From: Termitomyces sp. T153
Lineage: Eukaryota > Basidiomycota > Agaricomycetes > Agaricales > Lyophyllaceae
Assembly: GCA_018296165.2 (NCBI GenBank)
Contig: JACKQL020000042.1
Location: forward strand, 124,001-188,000
Length of the DNA stretch: 64,000 nucleotides
Direction: 5' to 3'
The notes below the pieces were generated by a model. The model ran no database searches. It worked only from the letters and a program-made list of their open reading frames with translations, and was not told the origin of the DNA. Position numbers and translations under genes: made by a program. Position 1 is the first letter of the stretch. Every line of letters begins with the position of its first letter. Shown here piece by piece: positions 1 to 12,124 of this stretch.

Positions 1-3000
1 TGGTATCACCAAAGCCAGCGTCACTATCGTGTTCGACAACTCGGACAAGTCCAAGAGTCCGGAAGGATACACAGACTACAAGCAGATAACCGTGACGCGT
101 CAGGTACATAAACCAGTCCGCATTCCTGTCTTTCACTTTTGAGATATGATCGGCAGATTGCCCTACCCAACGTCTCCAAGTATCTTTGCAATGGGCACAA
201 ATCGACCCAGCAAGCCATTCATTCGCTTTTTCAATCTGTTCAACTCAATATCAACAACCCTAATTTCGTCATTATGCAAGGTCGCATAACTAAGGTGTGT
301 ATCAACGCTTTCTTGTATCGTGCAGAGAATGACTCCATTCAGGTGCTCAACATGCGCCCACAAGAAATTTTGGGAATGGTTGAAGAAGCAGCTGGAACGC
401 GTATGTTCGAGGATCGAAAAGACAAGGCAATTAAAACGATGGCTAAGAAGGATAAACGCGTCCAAGAGATTCTTTCACTCCTCCGTGAAGAAATAACGCC
501 AAAACTTGAAAAGCTACGGACAGAAAAGCGCTCGTTTATCGCATACCAGAAGTCCGTCTCTGAGCTCGAAAAGATTGGGCGAGTGTTGCGTGCCTGGGAA
601 TGGACAGAGTCGCAGGAGAAGGTAACGCGGAAAGAGCGGGAGATTGAAGAGAAGCAGGCAGAGATTGAGGCGGTGGATCAGGGAAGGAAGAAAGCCCTGA
701 GGGAGAGTGAGGCGGCTGAGAAAGATATGGAGGTTGTGACGAAGAAACGTGATGCTGAAATTGCGAAGGGCGGGAAGATGAAGAAGCTGGAAGAGGAAGT
801 GCAGGAACTTGCGAAGGCTGCGTATAAGATCAAGACACAGGTGGAAATCAAGGAGGGGACGGTCAAGGATGAGGATGTTAATATCAAGGCTCTTACTGAC
901 GAGCTGAAAACGGTGTGTGGTCAGTTTCATCAGCATACTATGTGTGATTCATTCTTGTCATAGTTGCAAGCTTCGCAGACGGAGAAAAAGTCTCAGCTAG
1001 AGACCTCGAACGTGTCCTTTGAGAAAGTGAATGAGGAATACAAGGCGTCCTCGAACAAATTGGCTTCAGCAGAAGAGCTAATACAAACTCTCCTTACTGG
1101 TCTCTCGTCAGGCAAAGCCACCACCTCTGGCGGTGGATACATGGGTCAACTCGCCGCAGCCAAGGGACGAATCGCACAGGGACAGGCAGAGGAGGAGCAG
1201 GCCAAGGTGAAACTTGGCATGAGCGAGAAGGAGCTCAAGGCACTTGAGGTACGGTGGAAGGAAGTCGAGCGCGATGCGCGTGATGGGCAAAGGAACCTTG
1301 AAGCCAAGAAGACTGCTGTTGAGGAGTACAGAAAGAGGCTGGAGAGGTGTAGCTGGAATGACGAGAGAGAGAGGGCGAGCGAGGAGAAATTGAGGAACGG
1401 GAAAGCAGCGGTACGCAATCTCATGGATGTACGTTCAACCTTTTCGGTTTTTATGGGTAGTGAGGTGACACGCGTTGGATAGGAACACGAACGCGTCAAG
1501 CAAAGCCTGGGACGACTTGACTTCGAATATTCGGATCCATATCCAGGCTTTGACAGGCGGAAAGTCAAAGGTCAAGCTGCGACACTCATTTCACTCGATA
1601 GGGGAAACTTCAATAAGGCAACGGCGTTGGAGATTGCCGCTGGTGGAAAATTATTTCAAGTTGTTGTTGAGAACGAGAAGGTTGGTAGCGATATCCTCAA
1701 GAACGGCAGGCTCAAGAAACGTGTAACTCTCATTCCGCTCAACAAAATTTCAGCCTATAAGCTCTCTGCCAAGGTATTGGCTCCTTTCTACTATTTTTTA
1801 CAACTAACGTGTTCTCGAACAGAAATTGGATGCTGCGCAACGCCTAGCTCCAGGCAAAGTCCGCCCAGCCCTTTCCCTCGTAACTTACGAAGACGAAGTC
1901 GCCAACGCCATCGCCTACGTCTTCAGTGACAACCTCATTTGCGACGACGCCGAATCTGCCAAGCTCGTGACATTCTCCAGAGACGTGGGCGTACGTTCCG
2001 TCACCCTCGATGGCGACGTCTACGATCCCTCTGGTACCCTCAGTGGTGGGTCCGCACCGAGCGGTAGTGGGACCCTTGTGAGGGTACAGACACTGCTAGC
2101 GGTGGGTGTGCAGTTGGCGGAGGCGAGGGAGCAGCTCGAGGCTCTGGAGAACGAGGCGAAGAAGGGTATGAAGGTTAGAGAGGAGTGGAAACAGCTGTCG
2201 AGGGAATTAGAAATGAAAGAGCATGAGGCGAAGTTGATGGAACAGCAGGTTGAGGGGAGTAATGCCGCTCGTGTGAGTCTGAGATTTCCTTTCTCTCCCC
2301 TGTTTTGTAATGTCTCACTGGCTATCTATCTACGCCGGGTAGATTGGGACGCAGGTAGAGGAGTTGAAGCAGTCAATTGATAATCTCAAAGCTGCCGTGA
2401 AGGTAGCTAAGGATAAGGTGTCTGAAGCGCAAGAGGAGTGCAAGAAACTCGAGCGTGACATGGCTGAGTTCAAAAATAACAAGGAAGGCAAGACCGAAGA
2501 GCTCAAAGTACGTTCTTTATTCATTTCTGTTCTGTCATATATCTGAGACTGCTCTGCTCTTCAGAAAGACATCTCAAAGCAAAAAGCAGCACTGCAGAAG
2601 CAAGCTGTGATCGTCAAGACCCAACAAAAGGAGGTGCAGACCGCAAAGCTCGAGCTTGGTATGTTGTCATGTTGACCATTATGTTGTAATTCCGACAATG
2701 GTGTGGGGAGAGCTGATGTTGTACCGCGTGATTCACAGAACAAATCGAGCAAGACATTGAAACGGCAACAAAGACGCTACAAGAAGCTAAAGCCGGCATG
2801 ACGAAGCTACGTCGCGATCTAGAGAAGCTCAAGGGCGAAGTTACCGCGAGTGAGGTACAAAAATGATCTATTTTTGATGATTTGTTCGCCAAAATTCATA
2901 CTCAGTGTTTTCAATCAGGCTGCACATGCCAAGGCAGAGAAGAAGCTTCAAGAGGAGCGCGCGACGTTATCTCGGTTTGATAACGAGCTGAAGGAACTTG

Positions 3001-4163
3001 CGAACGTTATCAAGGAGAAGAAGCAGGCCGTTTCACAGGCCGAGCTTGATATTAAGAGCCATGAGCATGCAGTCCAAGTGCTGAACAAGGAAAAGGCGGC
3101 CGCAGTTAATTCAGTTGCCAACCTTGAGAAACAGTATGAATGGATTGCGGAAGACAAGGAGTACGTGACCATCCTTTTTTGCTACTTCAAATTGACCGTC
3201 AGGAACTTCAGTCAGTTCGGCAAGGAAGGCACACCATATCATTTCGCTGGACAAGACATTGGGAGGCTGAGGGAAAAAGCAAAGGAACTGGAGGAATCAC
3301 AGAAGGACATGAAGAAGAAGGTTAACCCGAAGGTTATGAACATGATCGATAAGTAAGTGGCTTTGTGGTTTTGTATGCGGTGCCAACGGTATTACTGAAC
3401 GACGTATCAATCCAATATAGTGTCGAGAAGCGCGAGTCTGATCTTCAGAAGATGCTGTCAACCGTCATGAAGGACAAGGAGAAGATTGAGGAAACGATTG
3501 AGGAGCTTGACCGGTACAAACGGGATGCTTTACAGAAGACATGGGAAAAGGTCGATGGGTGAGTTTTGATTGTATTGTCCATTGATCTGTTCTTCTAAAA
3601 TGTCGAAATAGTGACTTCGGCGGTATTTTTGCAGAGCTCCTTCCCGGTAATTTTGCAAAGCTGCAGCCGCCGGAGGGACAGGACCTAATGGACGGCCTTG
3701 AAGTCAAAGTGCAACTCGGGTCTGTTTGGAAACAGAGCTTGACCGAGTTGAGCGGTGGTCAGAGGTTTCTGCCCTTTTTCTTTGTCGCATAGGTGTTTGT
3801 ATCTGATCTTAGTACAGGTCACTCATTGCTCTGTCGCTCATCATGGCACTCCTTCAGTTCAAGCCCGCACCTATGTATATTCTAGATGAGATTGACGCGG
3901 CTCTAGACCTCTCACATACGCAGCACATTGGACAGCTTTTCAAGACGCGGTTCAAGGGTTCGCAGTTCATCGTTGTATCACTGAAAGAGGGCTTGTTCAC
4001 GAACGCGAACGTGCTCTTCCGAGCGAGGTTCCGCGACGGGACGTCGATTGTGGAGAGGACCGCACAGAAATCGGTGTCGTCGCTGTATGATGACGAGCGT
4101 GACGGCAACGAGCATAGAGCGGGCGACCGGACACGTCGGAACAAAGCTGGCGGTGGCTCTTAG
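1..4163 (+). CDS. SMC2: Condensin subunit SMC2, 5' end outside the window
   Basis: Structural maintenance of chromosomes protein 2, an ATPase of the condensin complex that compacts mitotic chromosomes. The visible part starts inside the N-terminal ATPase head ([12 protein letters not shown]), so the Walker A lies upstream of base 1. Then come [17 protein letters not shown] and [13 protein letters not shown], both typical of SMC2, a long coiled coil, the hinge (about 1500-2080, with a GGxxPSGSGT-type loop), a second coiled coil, and the C-terminal head with signature LSGGQRSL split by an intron (about 3750-3825), Walker [12 protein letters not shown] (about 3877) and a D-loop. About ten short introns are needed. 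Stop TAG is at 4161-4163. SMC2 rather than SMC4 or cohesin is chosen from the head and C-terminal wording ([21 protein letters not shown]). I see no frame damage. Confidence 0.96.
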
Positions 4164-6000
4164 AACAGGGTAGTTGTTGCTATTCTTTCTTATTTATGTA
4201 GTTTGTGTAACTCTGCTAATCTTGTAATATTACTGCGACTCCTGGACATACTCTGATATGGATAAACCTTGCAATATTGACGCGTCATATTTCTGCCTAA
4301 ACTTCCTTGTCTTCCGAAATTCGATACCAGCTCAGCGTAATCTCTCAACGCCATGACGGACTTCACGAATCTCGAGAGATATCGATGGTGCCAGTATCGT
4401 CAGGCCATATCGCGATGTTCGCTGCGTATACAGTGGGGAATTGAGCTCGTGGGATACTATGAGAATCAGGCGTATGAATGCACGGTCGGAAAGTACTGGT
4501 ATTGATGAATCCTTCCACTTGTTCCCTGGATCAGACAAAACGAGCTTCACTGCATTACGATCGTGACGGCCATCGCAAGACATGCTAGGCAAACGTATGG
4601 TGAAAGTCGTTCGCCTGTGACCTTGAATTAGAGCGACAAGCCTCAGAAATCTTGACAAACTATACCTATCCGAGCAGACATAAAGAACAATCCAAGGAAT
4701 CTTGTTGATTGGTTATATTCAAACATGTAATGAGGAACTGCAAAATTGAACCTACCCCTGTTTATTTCTATCTATCAGACGTGGGGCGACAGCACGCACA
4801 TACGTGCATGTACATATGGTCAACAGAATGACTAGCAGCAATGACTGGAAGTTGAATAGAGCCGACTGATAGCGGTGTATAAGTGGTATTTTTGTAAGAA
4901 TTCCATTTGTTTTATACGCACCATTTATACGGCTGCTCTAAACACGCCTAGATGGCTAAGACCCGAGGGGTGAAATGGAAAGGACCATGGCACGTGGCAG
5001 ACATCAATCGGAAGCCGTCACCGCCCGAATTCAACTTGTACAAACACGTCCCTAAAGTTGAGATCCGTCCAAGCATTAATCTGCTTACGGAACTTGGTCT
5101 TTCCACCAAGTTCCATTTTCTGTGAACTGTGTGCATATGGAAGCACAAAAAGACCATATGTACCACAGCGCCGCATAGCCGATCGTGGAACCTCTATGCT
5201 TATCGCTGATTTATTTTGCCCCTAGATAAGTACCCCCACACTCTTGTATCACTTGGTTGAAGGTACGTGTCAAGCCATTGATGACGCTTCGCAAAATATC
5301 CGTGCGCAAAATCAGCTAGTATCCGAGCCCTTCTGAGGGATGACTTTGTGTTTTCCTTGCCATTGGAATTATTCAATCAAAATTCGTTGCTATGGTGCAA
5401 TATGGAGGATACTGAGTTGCCCTCATGATCACACTCTACCGGCCCTTTTCAACAGAGAAATTTCTCCAATGCGACTGGTGAAGCTTGAAGCGCTGATTGG
5501 CTAGTGAAGCGGTCAATCCACACTAGTCCGATTCCGGAGGTCTTTGAACGAAGTTATGGAGATCGTGACGTGATGAGCACTGACCTGCCCACGCAATCCA
5601 AAAAGGTGATACTATTCATGCTGGGGCGCAAGTCTACCGACGTAATTGTGACTTTATACCCCAAATTAATCTCTGGTGGCCCTCTGAACACTAACAGATA
5701 CTTGGAGAGGTTCTTCGGTACTATCCTTTCGCTTCTTTTCGGCTATGTATGTGCCTGAAGTGGCAAGTCTTCCGTTGTCGGAATTATCAACGGTGCCCAC
5801 GACCTTGAACACACATTTCGTGCTATTTTGAGCAACCTGATCCAAGGTTTTCCAGCGTTATCCATGTGTCAACTCGCTTATCTCTTATTCTACATGTGAC
5901 TGCTAGGTGTCTAGCAATCTACTTCAAGATAGTACATAATCTCTTGTGATTGTAAGAACACTAGCCCTTCCAGTGGTCCCCTACGCTTCTGGCCTCCATT
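4164..6000. other. Intergenic stretch, no supported gene
   Basis: About 1.8 kb between SMC2 and the OPT gene. The open frames here are short, lack conserved motifs and do not join by splice sites. The last 100 bases are presumably the promoter and 5' leader of the OPT gene. Confidence 0.6.
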
Positions 6001-8932
6001 ATGTCCGATGTCAAATCAGAGAGCGAGAAGTGCGTAGATGAAGAGAAGGCTGCTGTCAACCAAGGTATCACTGTCCTCATTTTTAGTACCGTTCACTCAC
6101 CTCCTGACACTCCAGCTAAGGTCTTTGAGACAGCCATCCCCGACTTTGATGACCCCAACATCGACAAGGAGGCTGCCGCACAAGGTATCTTAGAAGATGA
6201 TTCCCCTTATCCAGAGGTCCGCTCCGCTGTTGCAAACACTGACGACCCCGACATCCCTGTCTCGACAATTCGCTCTTGGTTTCTCGGTGTCTGCTGTGCT
6301 ATCCTCATTCCTGTGGGTTTCTGCCGACCCTGTTTGACTTTGAGCAACTGATTTCTAAATTCTAGGGCCTAAACCAATTCTTCTACATGCGCTACCCTTC
6401 GGTCATTGTCACTGGTGTACGTCTGTTCCACTCTATCCCGAGCCTCAACACTGACTTATTGTGCATGTAGGTTGTTGCTCTGCTTATCACCTTTCCCATT
6501 GGCAGAGCATGGGCTCGAGTCATTCCCAGCTGGAAGATCTTCGGTGTCTCTCTCAACCCAGGCCCTTTCTCGATCAAGGAGCACGTGCTTATTACCATTA
6601 TGGCTACCGTCGGATACCAAAGTGCTTATGCTACAGATATCGTTGCTGTTCAGCGTGTTTTCTATGACCAAATCTTTAATTTTGGCTGTACGTCACATCT
6701 CAGTTGCGAGACTTGTATCACGTTGACACGCTGACAATGTGCTAGACAAATGGATGATTGTTATGTCTACCCAGCTTATTGGATTCTCGATTGGTGGTAT
6801 CGCTCGCCGGTTCCTCGTGCAGCCTCCTTCTATGAGTAAGTGCTCCTGCTCATTTGTCTTTCTCTGACATATTTTCATCCAAAGTTTGGCCCACTAACCT
6901 TGTCACATGCGCCCTATTCAACACCCTCCATGCGCAACACTACGCCGGTATGGGAAACCGTGGCGGTATATCTCGTGAAAAATTCTTCCTTTACGCCTTC
7001 CTTGGATCTGCCATCTGGTATGTCTTCCCGGGATACCTCTTCTCAGCGCTCTCCTACTTCTCGTGGGTGTGCTGGATCGCTCCCGATAATATTCCTGTCA
7101 ACCAGATGTTCGGCTACATCCACGGTATGGGCATGAGTCTCATTACCTTCGACTGGGCACAGATCGCGTACATCGGCTCCCCCCTTGCTACTCCCTGGTG
7201 GGCCGAAGCTAACATCGCCGTTGGCTTCACGTTCTTCTTCTGGATCCTTACGCCGGCATTGTATTACACTAACGCATGGTACAGCGAGTACCTCCCGTAA
7301 GTCATTCCTAACAGATTTGATCTATTTTTGGGTTATAATTGTCTACCTTAGCATCTCTTCGCGTACCTCTTTCGACAATATTGGCAACACCTACAACGTC
7401 TCCAGGATCATCAACGCTGACACAACCTTCAACCAGGAAGCGTACTCAGCGTACAGCCCATTGTTCCTCTCCACAACCTTCGCCATTTCTTATGGTCTCT
7501 CGTTCGCTTCTATCACGGCCACCCTCACCCATGCCTTCCTGTACTTCCGCAAGCAGATTTGGGTCCAGGCCCGCCGTGCGATGCACGAACAACCCGATAT
7601 TCACGCTCGTCTTATGTCTCGTTATCCCCAGGTGCCGCAATGGTGGTATATTGTCATCTTCCGTGAGTATTCGATGTTGTCCTTTGACGGTTGGTGCTGA
7701 GCTCTTTGACAGTGTCTATGTTCGTATTTGGTGTCATTTCTATTGAGGTTTGGGAAACCAAATTCCCAGTGTACGTCTTTCTGTCATTTTACAACGAATA
7801 AGGCTAATACTCTGAACAGTCAATATTTCATTCTGGCCCTCGTCATCGCCTTCGTTTACATCATCCCGATCGGCATGATTCAGGCTATCACGAATCAGCA
7901 AGTTGGATTGAATGTCATTACAGAATTGATCATTGGATATGCCCTTCCCGGCCACCCCGTCGCCATGATGTTGTTCAAGACCTGGGGCTATATCACCATG
8001 GCTCAGGCTTTGCAGTTCACCTCTGATTTCAAGCTCGGCCATTACATGAAGGTTCCTCCTCGCATCATGTTCATAGCTCAAGTTCTTGCGACCGTCATTG
8101 CCGGCACTGTTCAGCTTGGTGTCCAGTCCTGGATGTTCACCAACATTCCTGATCTCTGCAGCTCTGATCAGAAGGACGGCTTCATCTGCCCCGGTACTCA
8201 AGTGTTCGGGACAGCTAGTATAATCTGGGGTGTCATTGGACCCGCACGCCAGTTCTCAAAGGGCCAAATTTACTACGGCAAGTTTTATTTTCCTGTTTCA
8301 ATACAATTTTCATCTGACTTACTCTCTATCTACAGCTCTGACTTTCTTCTTCCTCATTGGTTTTATCTGTCCCGTCGTTGCTTATTTCCTGACGTGCAAG
8401 TTCCCTAAGAGCATTATGCGCTATGTCAAGTAGGTATTTGCATCGACATCTGCGCCGTGAGTCTCATGATACATAGCTTCCCTGTCATCTTCTCTGGAAC
8501 TGGTTACATTCCTCCTGCAAGTGCCGTCAACTATGTCCCGTGGACAATTGTCGGATTCATCTTCCAATATCTCATGCGTCGCCGCCATTTCTCGTGGTGG
8601 ACAAAATACAATTACGTTCTTTCGGCTGCGCTGGACGCCGGTGTTGCGGTATCTGCTGTGCTCATCTTCTTTTGCTTGCAATTCCCCAGGGATGGTACTA
8701 TTGGTCTGAACAATATTCAGACTTGGTGGGGTAACTCGTAAGTTTGACCAATCATAAAAGGTCTCAAATAGAAATCAATCTTTCCAAATATAGGGTGTAT
8801 ATCAACACTGCAGATGCAATGGGTACACCGATGAAAGCCCTGCCCGATGGAGAATTCTTCGGGTATGTCTACCAGCTCCCTGTGTGCTCTCGAGATTACT
8901 AACTTCTGCCTTCTAGCCCAAAGACATGGTAA
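6001..8932 (+). CDS. OPT-family oligopeptide transporter
   Basis: Proton-coupled oligopeptide transporter of the OPT superfamily (fungal peptide-transporter branch), expected in the plasma or vacuolar membrane, importing small peptides or glutathione-like substrates. ATG at 6001 begins a hydrophilic, acidic N-terminus, followed by the family hallmark SPYPEVR (about 6207). Many membrane segments follow, with GLNQFFYMRYPS, NPGPFSIKEHVLIT, NTLHAQHYAGMGNRGGISREKFF, a Trp/Tyr-rich segment near 7190-7290, NQQVGLNVITELIIGYALPG and a C-terminal FPVIFSGTGYIPPA block. At least eleven short introns are required; one is a GC-AG intron. The last exon encodes PKTW and stops at 8930-8932. The gene looks intact and full length (roughly 750 residues). 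Substrate cannot be read from the sequence. Confidence 0.95.
8278..8335 (+). other. GC-AG intron in the OPT gene
   Basis: The exon ends TAC TAC G and the next reads CT CTG ACT TTC, restoring a conserved YYALTFFFLIGF-type segment. The only donor giving this frame is GCAAGT at 8278; the acceptor is CTACAG at 8335. The GT seven bases from the donor gives the wrong frame. Confidence 0.85.
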
Positions 8933-10866
8933 TAATTGGGTAATGAATCTTTCTTTGTGACGTGATACATGATATACTATTCTTGCGATTAACTCGTGTC
9001 CTTCCGTGTAGTTTATATAGTAATGACATATTTTTCTTAGCTATTCTCGACATTCCGACCAGAGTGCCATGCTCCGGGACCCCACCAGTTGTCTATTGAA
9101 CCAGGAGACGGGACATAAACATTGTGTCTTATGGGGATAAAGGTAAGCTGATGTACGCAGAGGACTCGTTGATCCGAACTCAGTGATATCTTTGCTCATC
9201 GAGGTACTCGAGAGTACAATGTCTCTTTGTCTCTGAAAAACGCCCTCAAGCCACCGATTGGGCTAAGGGGTGAGCTGTAACTATACAGCTACGTTGGTAC
9301 CACCTGCGAAACACACTTCTCAAGTACCAATACAGCCTGAACCACAATGGATCGGGATTTGGGATGTTACAACTCAGTTTGCTGGGCAGCACAGGGATAT
9401 CCATTAAGCAGATCAGCTGGTCCATCAACGGTATTGCCGTGAATTGTTTTACGTCCGCTGAATGCCTCTTCATCGGGCCGTACATGAAATACCGGCTGAA
9501 AGCCAGTAGTCATTTAATGTAAGACACCTAATGATGGAACCTGCATGCAGCATTCACAGTGGGGTCTGAAGTGAACTTGGGTAGGAATCCTACCAGGAAG
9601 GCAAACAGCAATGAATATTGTGAAGAAGCATGGGCATTGCTGGGAACGTCAGGGTAGCTCGGGAGTGTAGCAACAAGGTGTAATACTAAACAAGATTCAA
9701 ATCACCATGGCTGAATCAGGAACAGTTATAAGTGAGTTCGACATAAGAAGTCGCGCATTTGAACGAGGATACCGAGGGATTCCATGGGCCATCTCTAGCA
9801 CAAAAGCTGCACCAAATCTGACCAAAGCTCGTTGATAAGTCCAGGCCTTGAAAAGACATACTCGTGCAGAGCGGTTCCATGGTGGTGAAAATCTTCCTAA
9901 ACCACTTCCCCTGCCTGCCGAAGTATTTCACTTCACGCCGGAGAGGAGGAAACAGTCCTAGTAGGAGATATGACGGAGCTGGCGATGTTGGTTCTGCTTA
10001 GTGCATGTGCAGATTGCTAACGTCGACATGAACTCTTGTTTCTTAGATACCATAACTCATTGTCCTCAATTAGTAGGTGCAGGGATAGAAACCAGGCATA
10101 TAGTCATGTTCTCTGTTTGAATAGTCGTTCAATGAATGTTCTTTGAGAGTTCTGGGCTCCCAGAGGAAAAGCTGGAAAGAGAATACATATCACGGGGAGC
10201 AAGCGGAAACGCTCTGAAACATCTTTTACTAAGTTCTGAGCCAATTGGGTTTATTCGTAGGCAGCACTCATGGGTGGGACCGGTCGGTAGGACAAGTGTT
10301 CGACATCGACGGGGGACTCGCTTCATATTCTAGCATTGATCAAAACGGAAAGCGAGTAGTCATCGATCTTAGTATCCCAATCTGGACAAGGAGAGGACTC
10401 AAGCGTAACATACGTTATATAGTATACAAATAATTAAAAACAGTTTATTTTGATTCAATGAGAGTATCCCAGACTCCAGCGAGATGTCATGGGGAGTGCC
10501 TTCGGGTCTTTATGCTGGTTATCTAACAAGACCCAACGAGGAGATGGCTGATACTTTGATAGTATGGCTGCCTATCTGTCCAGAGATCCCAAATGGTTTT
10601 GCGCTGTGGAATTCGATATGAGAAATGAGTATTGTCAAAGACAATATATATATTATTTATACGTGACAAAACACTGAGATAACAGGGCCAGATCAGAGTA
10701 GTCGTGTACATGTACATGATCCGTGGTAGATAATGAAGACATAGAAGGATCCTCCGTAACCAATCCTTCCGTTGAACCGCAATGAGGTAGAGGCAAAATG
10801 TACATAGTCAGAAGTTTAATGGAAATGAGTAAAGATGAGAGCATAATAGATGATACACAGATGCAT
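8933..10866. other. Intergenic stretch, no supported gene
   Basis: 1.9 kb between the OPT gene and the convergent 3' end of the SRA gene. It is AT-rich with only short unsupported open frames. Two-sided transcription termination is expected here, but no clear signal was identified. Confidence 0.6.
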
Positions 10867-11974
10867 TCAATAGGTCTGAGCTGGTTTTCGTCTTACATTC
10901 TGGGTGGAGGGAATTGACCATGACTTGGGAATTGGAGGCTGTCCAGCAACACGCTGCATTGATTGTGAGACGAGGATGCAGGTCGTCAGACAAGGAAGAT
11001 CGTACACGTAAATTATACTTGCACACGGCGAATCCATCGATACCTTTGTCCATGTAAGCCTTAAGATTACGTTGAGCAAGCCAAAATCAAGAGCATGAAG
11101 ACTTGAACTTACGTCCTCGACTACATACATGCCGTCAAAGCGATATCTGCACCACGATTGCGCTAGTCAGCACGCTGTAGATACAAAGGAAGACATCGCG
11201 TCCTACCCACTACTAGGAGCATATGAACCAGCTCCTGAGCCGCGGATGACGCGAACGGGCCTCTTCGTCTCTGCAGATCTCTGGAAGAAATTGGATCAGA
11301 AAGCCTCGGTCGGAGGCCGACAATTATAGCTTACTTGTAAAGCCCTGTTGTCATTGTGCAGGAAAGATTGGTCCGCAACTATTGCAGAGTGACTCTAGTG
11401 AATGCAAATAGTAGGTCATTTCCATGGGATGTGACGACTAAGATGTACAGACCGAAAACGGGTCTTGCTGGCCACCTAAAAATGCATCACAAAGGATTTA
11501 CAAATACTTTTAATCTTGGACTAGATGGAATCGCCTACCTGTGCCAGTATAAACCCTGTTTCGATGACAATGATTACTTAGAAATGGACAAGGAACAATG
11601 ACATACAAAAAGTCACCCTGATCATTGTCATCGGCATAGGTTCCCGAGACAACAATCGAGAAGGCTCCTAATGCCACACTTCCTGATATCCCAGCATACG
11701 TTTTGGTGTGCAGACCAGATTCCGCAAGTTCCTTCCTATGAACGCATTTAGTATAGATTTTATGTCCCAGAAGAGAGTTGCTTTGCCTGTTCTCATAGAT
11801 TTTGCCAACGGGAACTCCCAGGTTGCCGAACCGGGGATCAGTGGGAGGTGGAATGTTCGTAGGATACATATCCTTGTTCTGCATGAGCATCGCGCGCCTG
11901 GAGAAAACAGATGATTGAAACATGAGATGCGAAAACTCCTAGCGATGAACAAGTTACATTCGTTCTGCAGCCAT
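10867..11974 (-). CDS. Stand-alone SRA-YDG domain protein (methyl-cytosine reader)
   Basis: Nine exons join in frame with GT-AG introns to give 218 residues: 11974-11958, 11897-11607, 11555-11539, 11475-11453, 11394-11335, 11280-11207, 11146-11113, 11059-11006 and 10953-10867. The product is essentially one SRA-YDG domain: VGKIYENR, AGISGS, GAFSIVVSGTYADDNDQGD, a YTGTGG turn split by introns, RPVRVIRGSGAGSYAP, YRFDGMYVVED and GFAVCKYNLRR. In known families (UHRF1, SUVH) this fold flips methylated or hydroxymethylated cytosine out of DNA. No RING, PHD, Tudor or SET domain is present, so any silencing role must act through partners. The start ATG at 11974 is followed after 17 nt by an intron. 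It is divergent from GPN1, with only 150 nt between start codons. Function in methylation is inferred from the family. Confidence 0.9.
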
Positions 11975-12124
11975 AATGAAAGTCAAACGAAGAGTGGGTT
12001 TACCGTGATGCGGCGACCGTAAATTGATGATATCAGACAAATATATAATCGTTGTCACACCTGGGAGTTGTCACTGTCACGCGATTTCATCTTTGACTCG
12101 GGGGCTAATTCCGTGAACAAAACG
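11975..12124. promoter_or_regulatory. Shared divergent promoter, SRA gene and GPN1
   Basis: Only 150 bases separate the ATG of the SRA gene (minus, 11974) from the ATG of GPN1 (plus, 12125), so both 5' leaders and core promoters must lie here or overlap the coding ends. The interval is AT-rich with a TATATAA stretch near 12041. Exact start sites cannot be seen. If the GPN1 start were the in-frame ATG at 12068, the gap would be even smaller. Confidence 0.65.

Noticed and set aside
4332..4658. Minus-strand open frame of 108 codons between SMC2 and OPT
   Set aside because: No conserved motif, no joining exons; consistent with chance.
9246..10333. Several open frames of 65-80 codons
   Set aside because: No recognisable family, no splice continuity, and overlapping frames on both strands.
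11129..11329. Plus-strand frame beginning MPSKRYLHHDC
   Set aside because: It is opposite exons 6-7 of the SRA gene, which are strongly supported by domain sequence.
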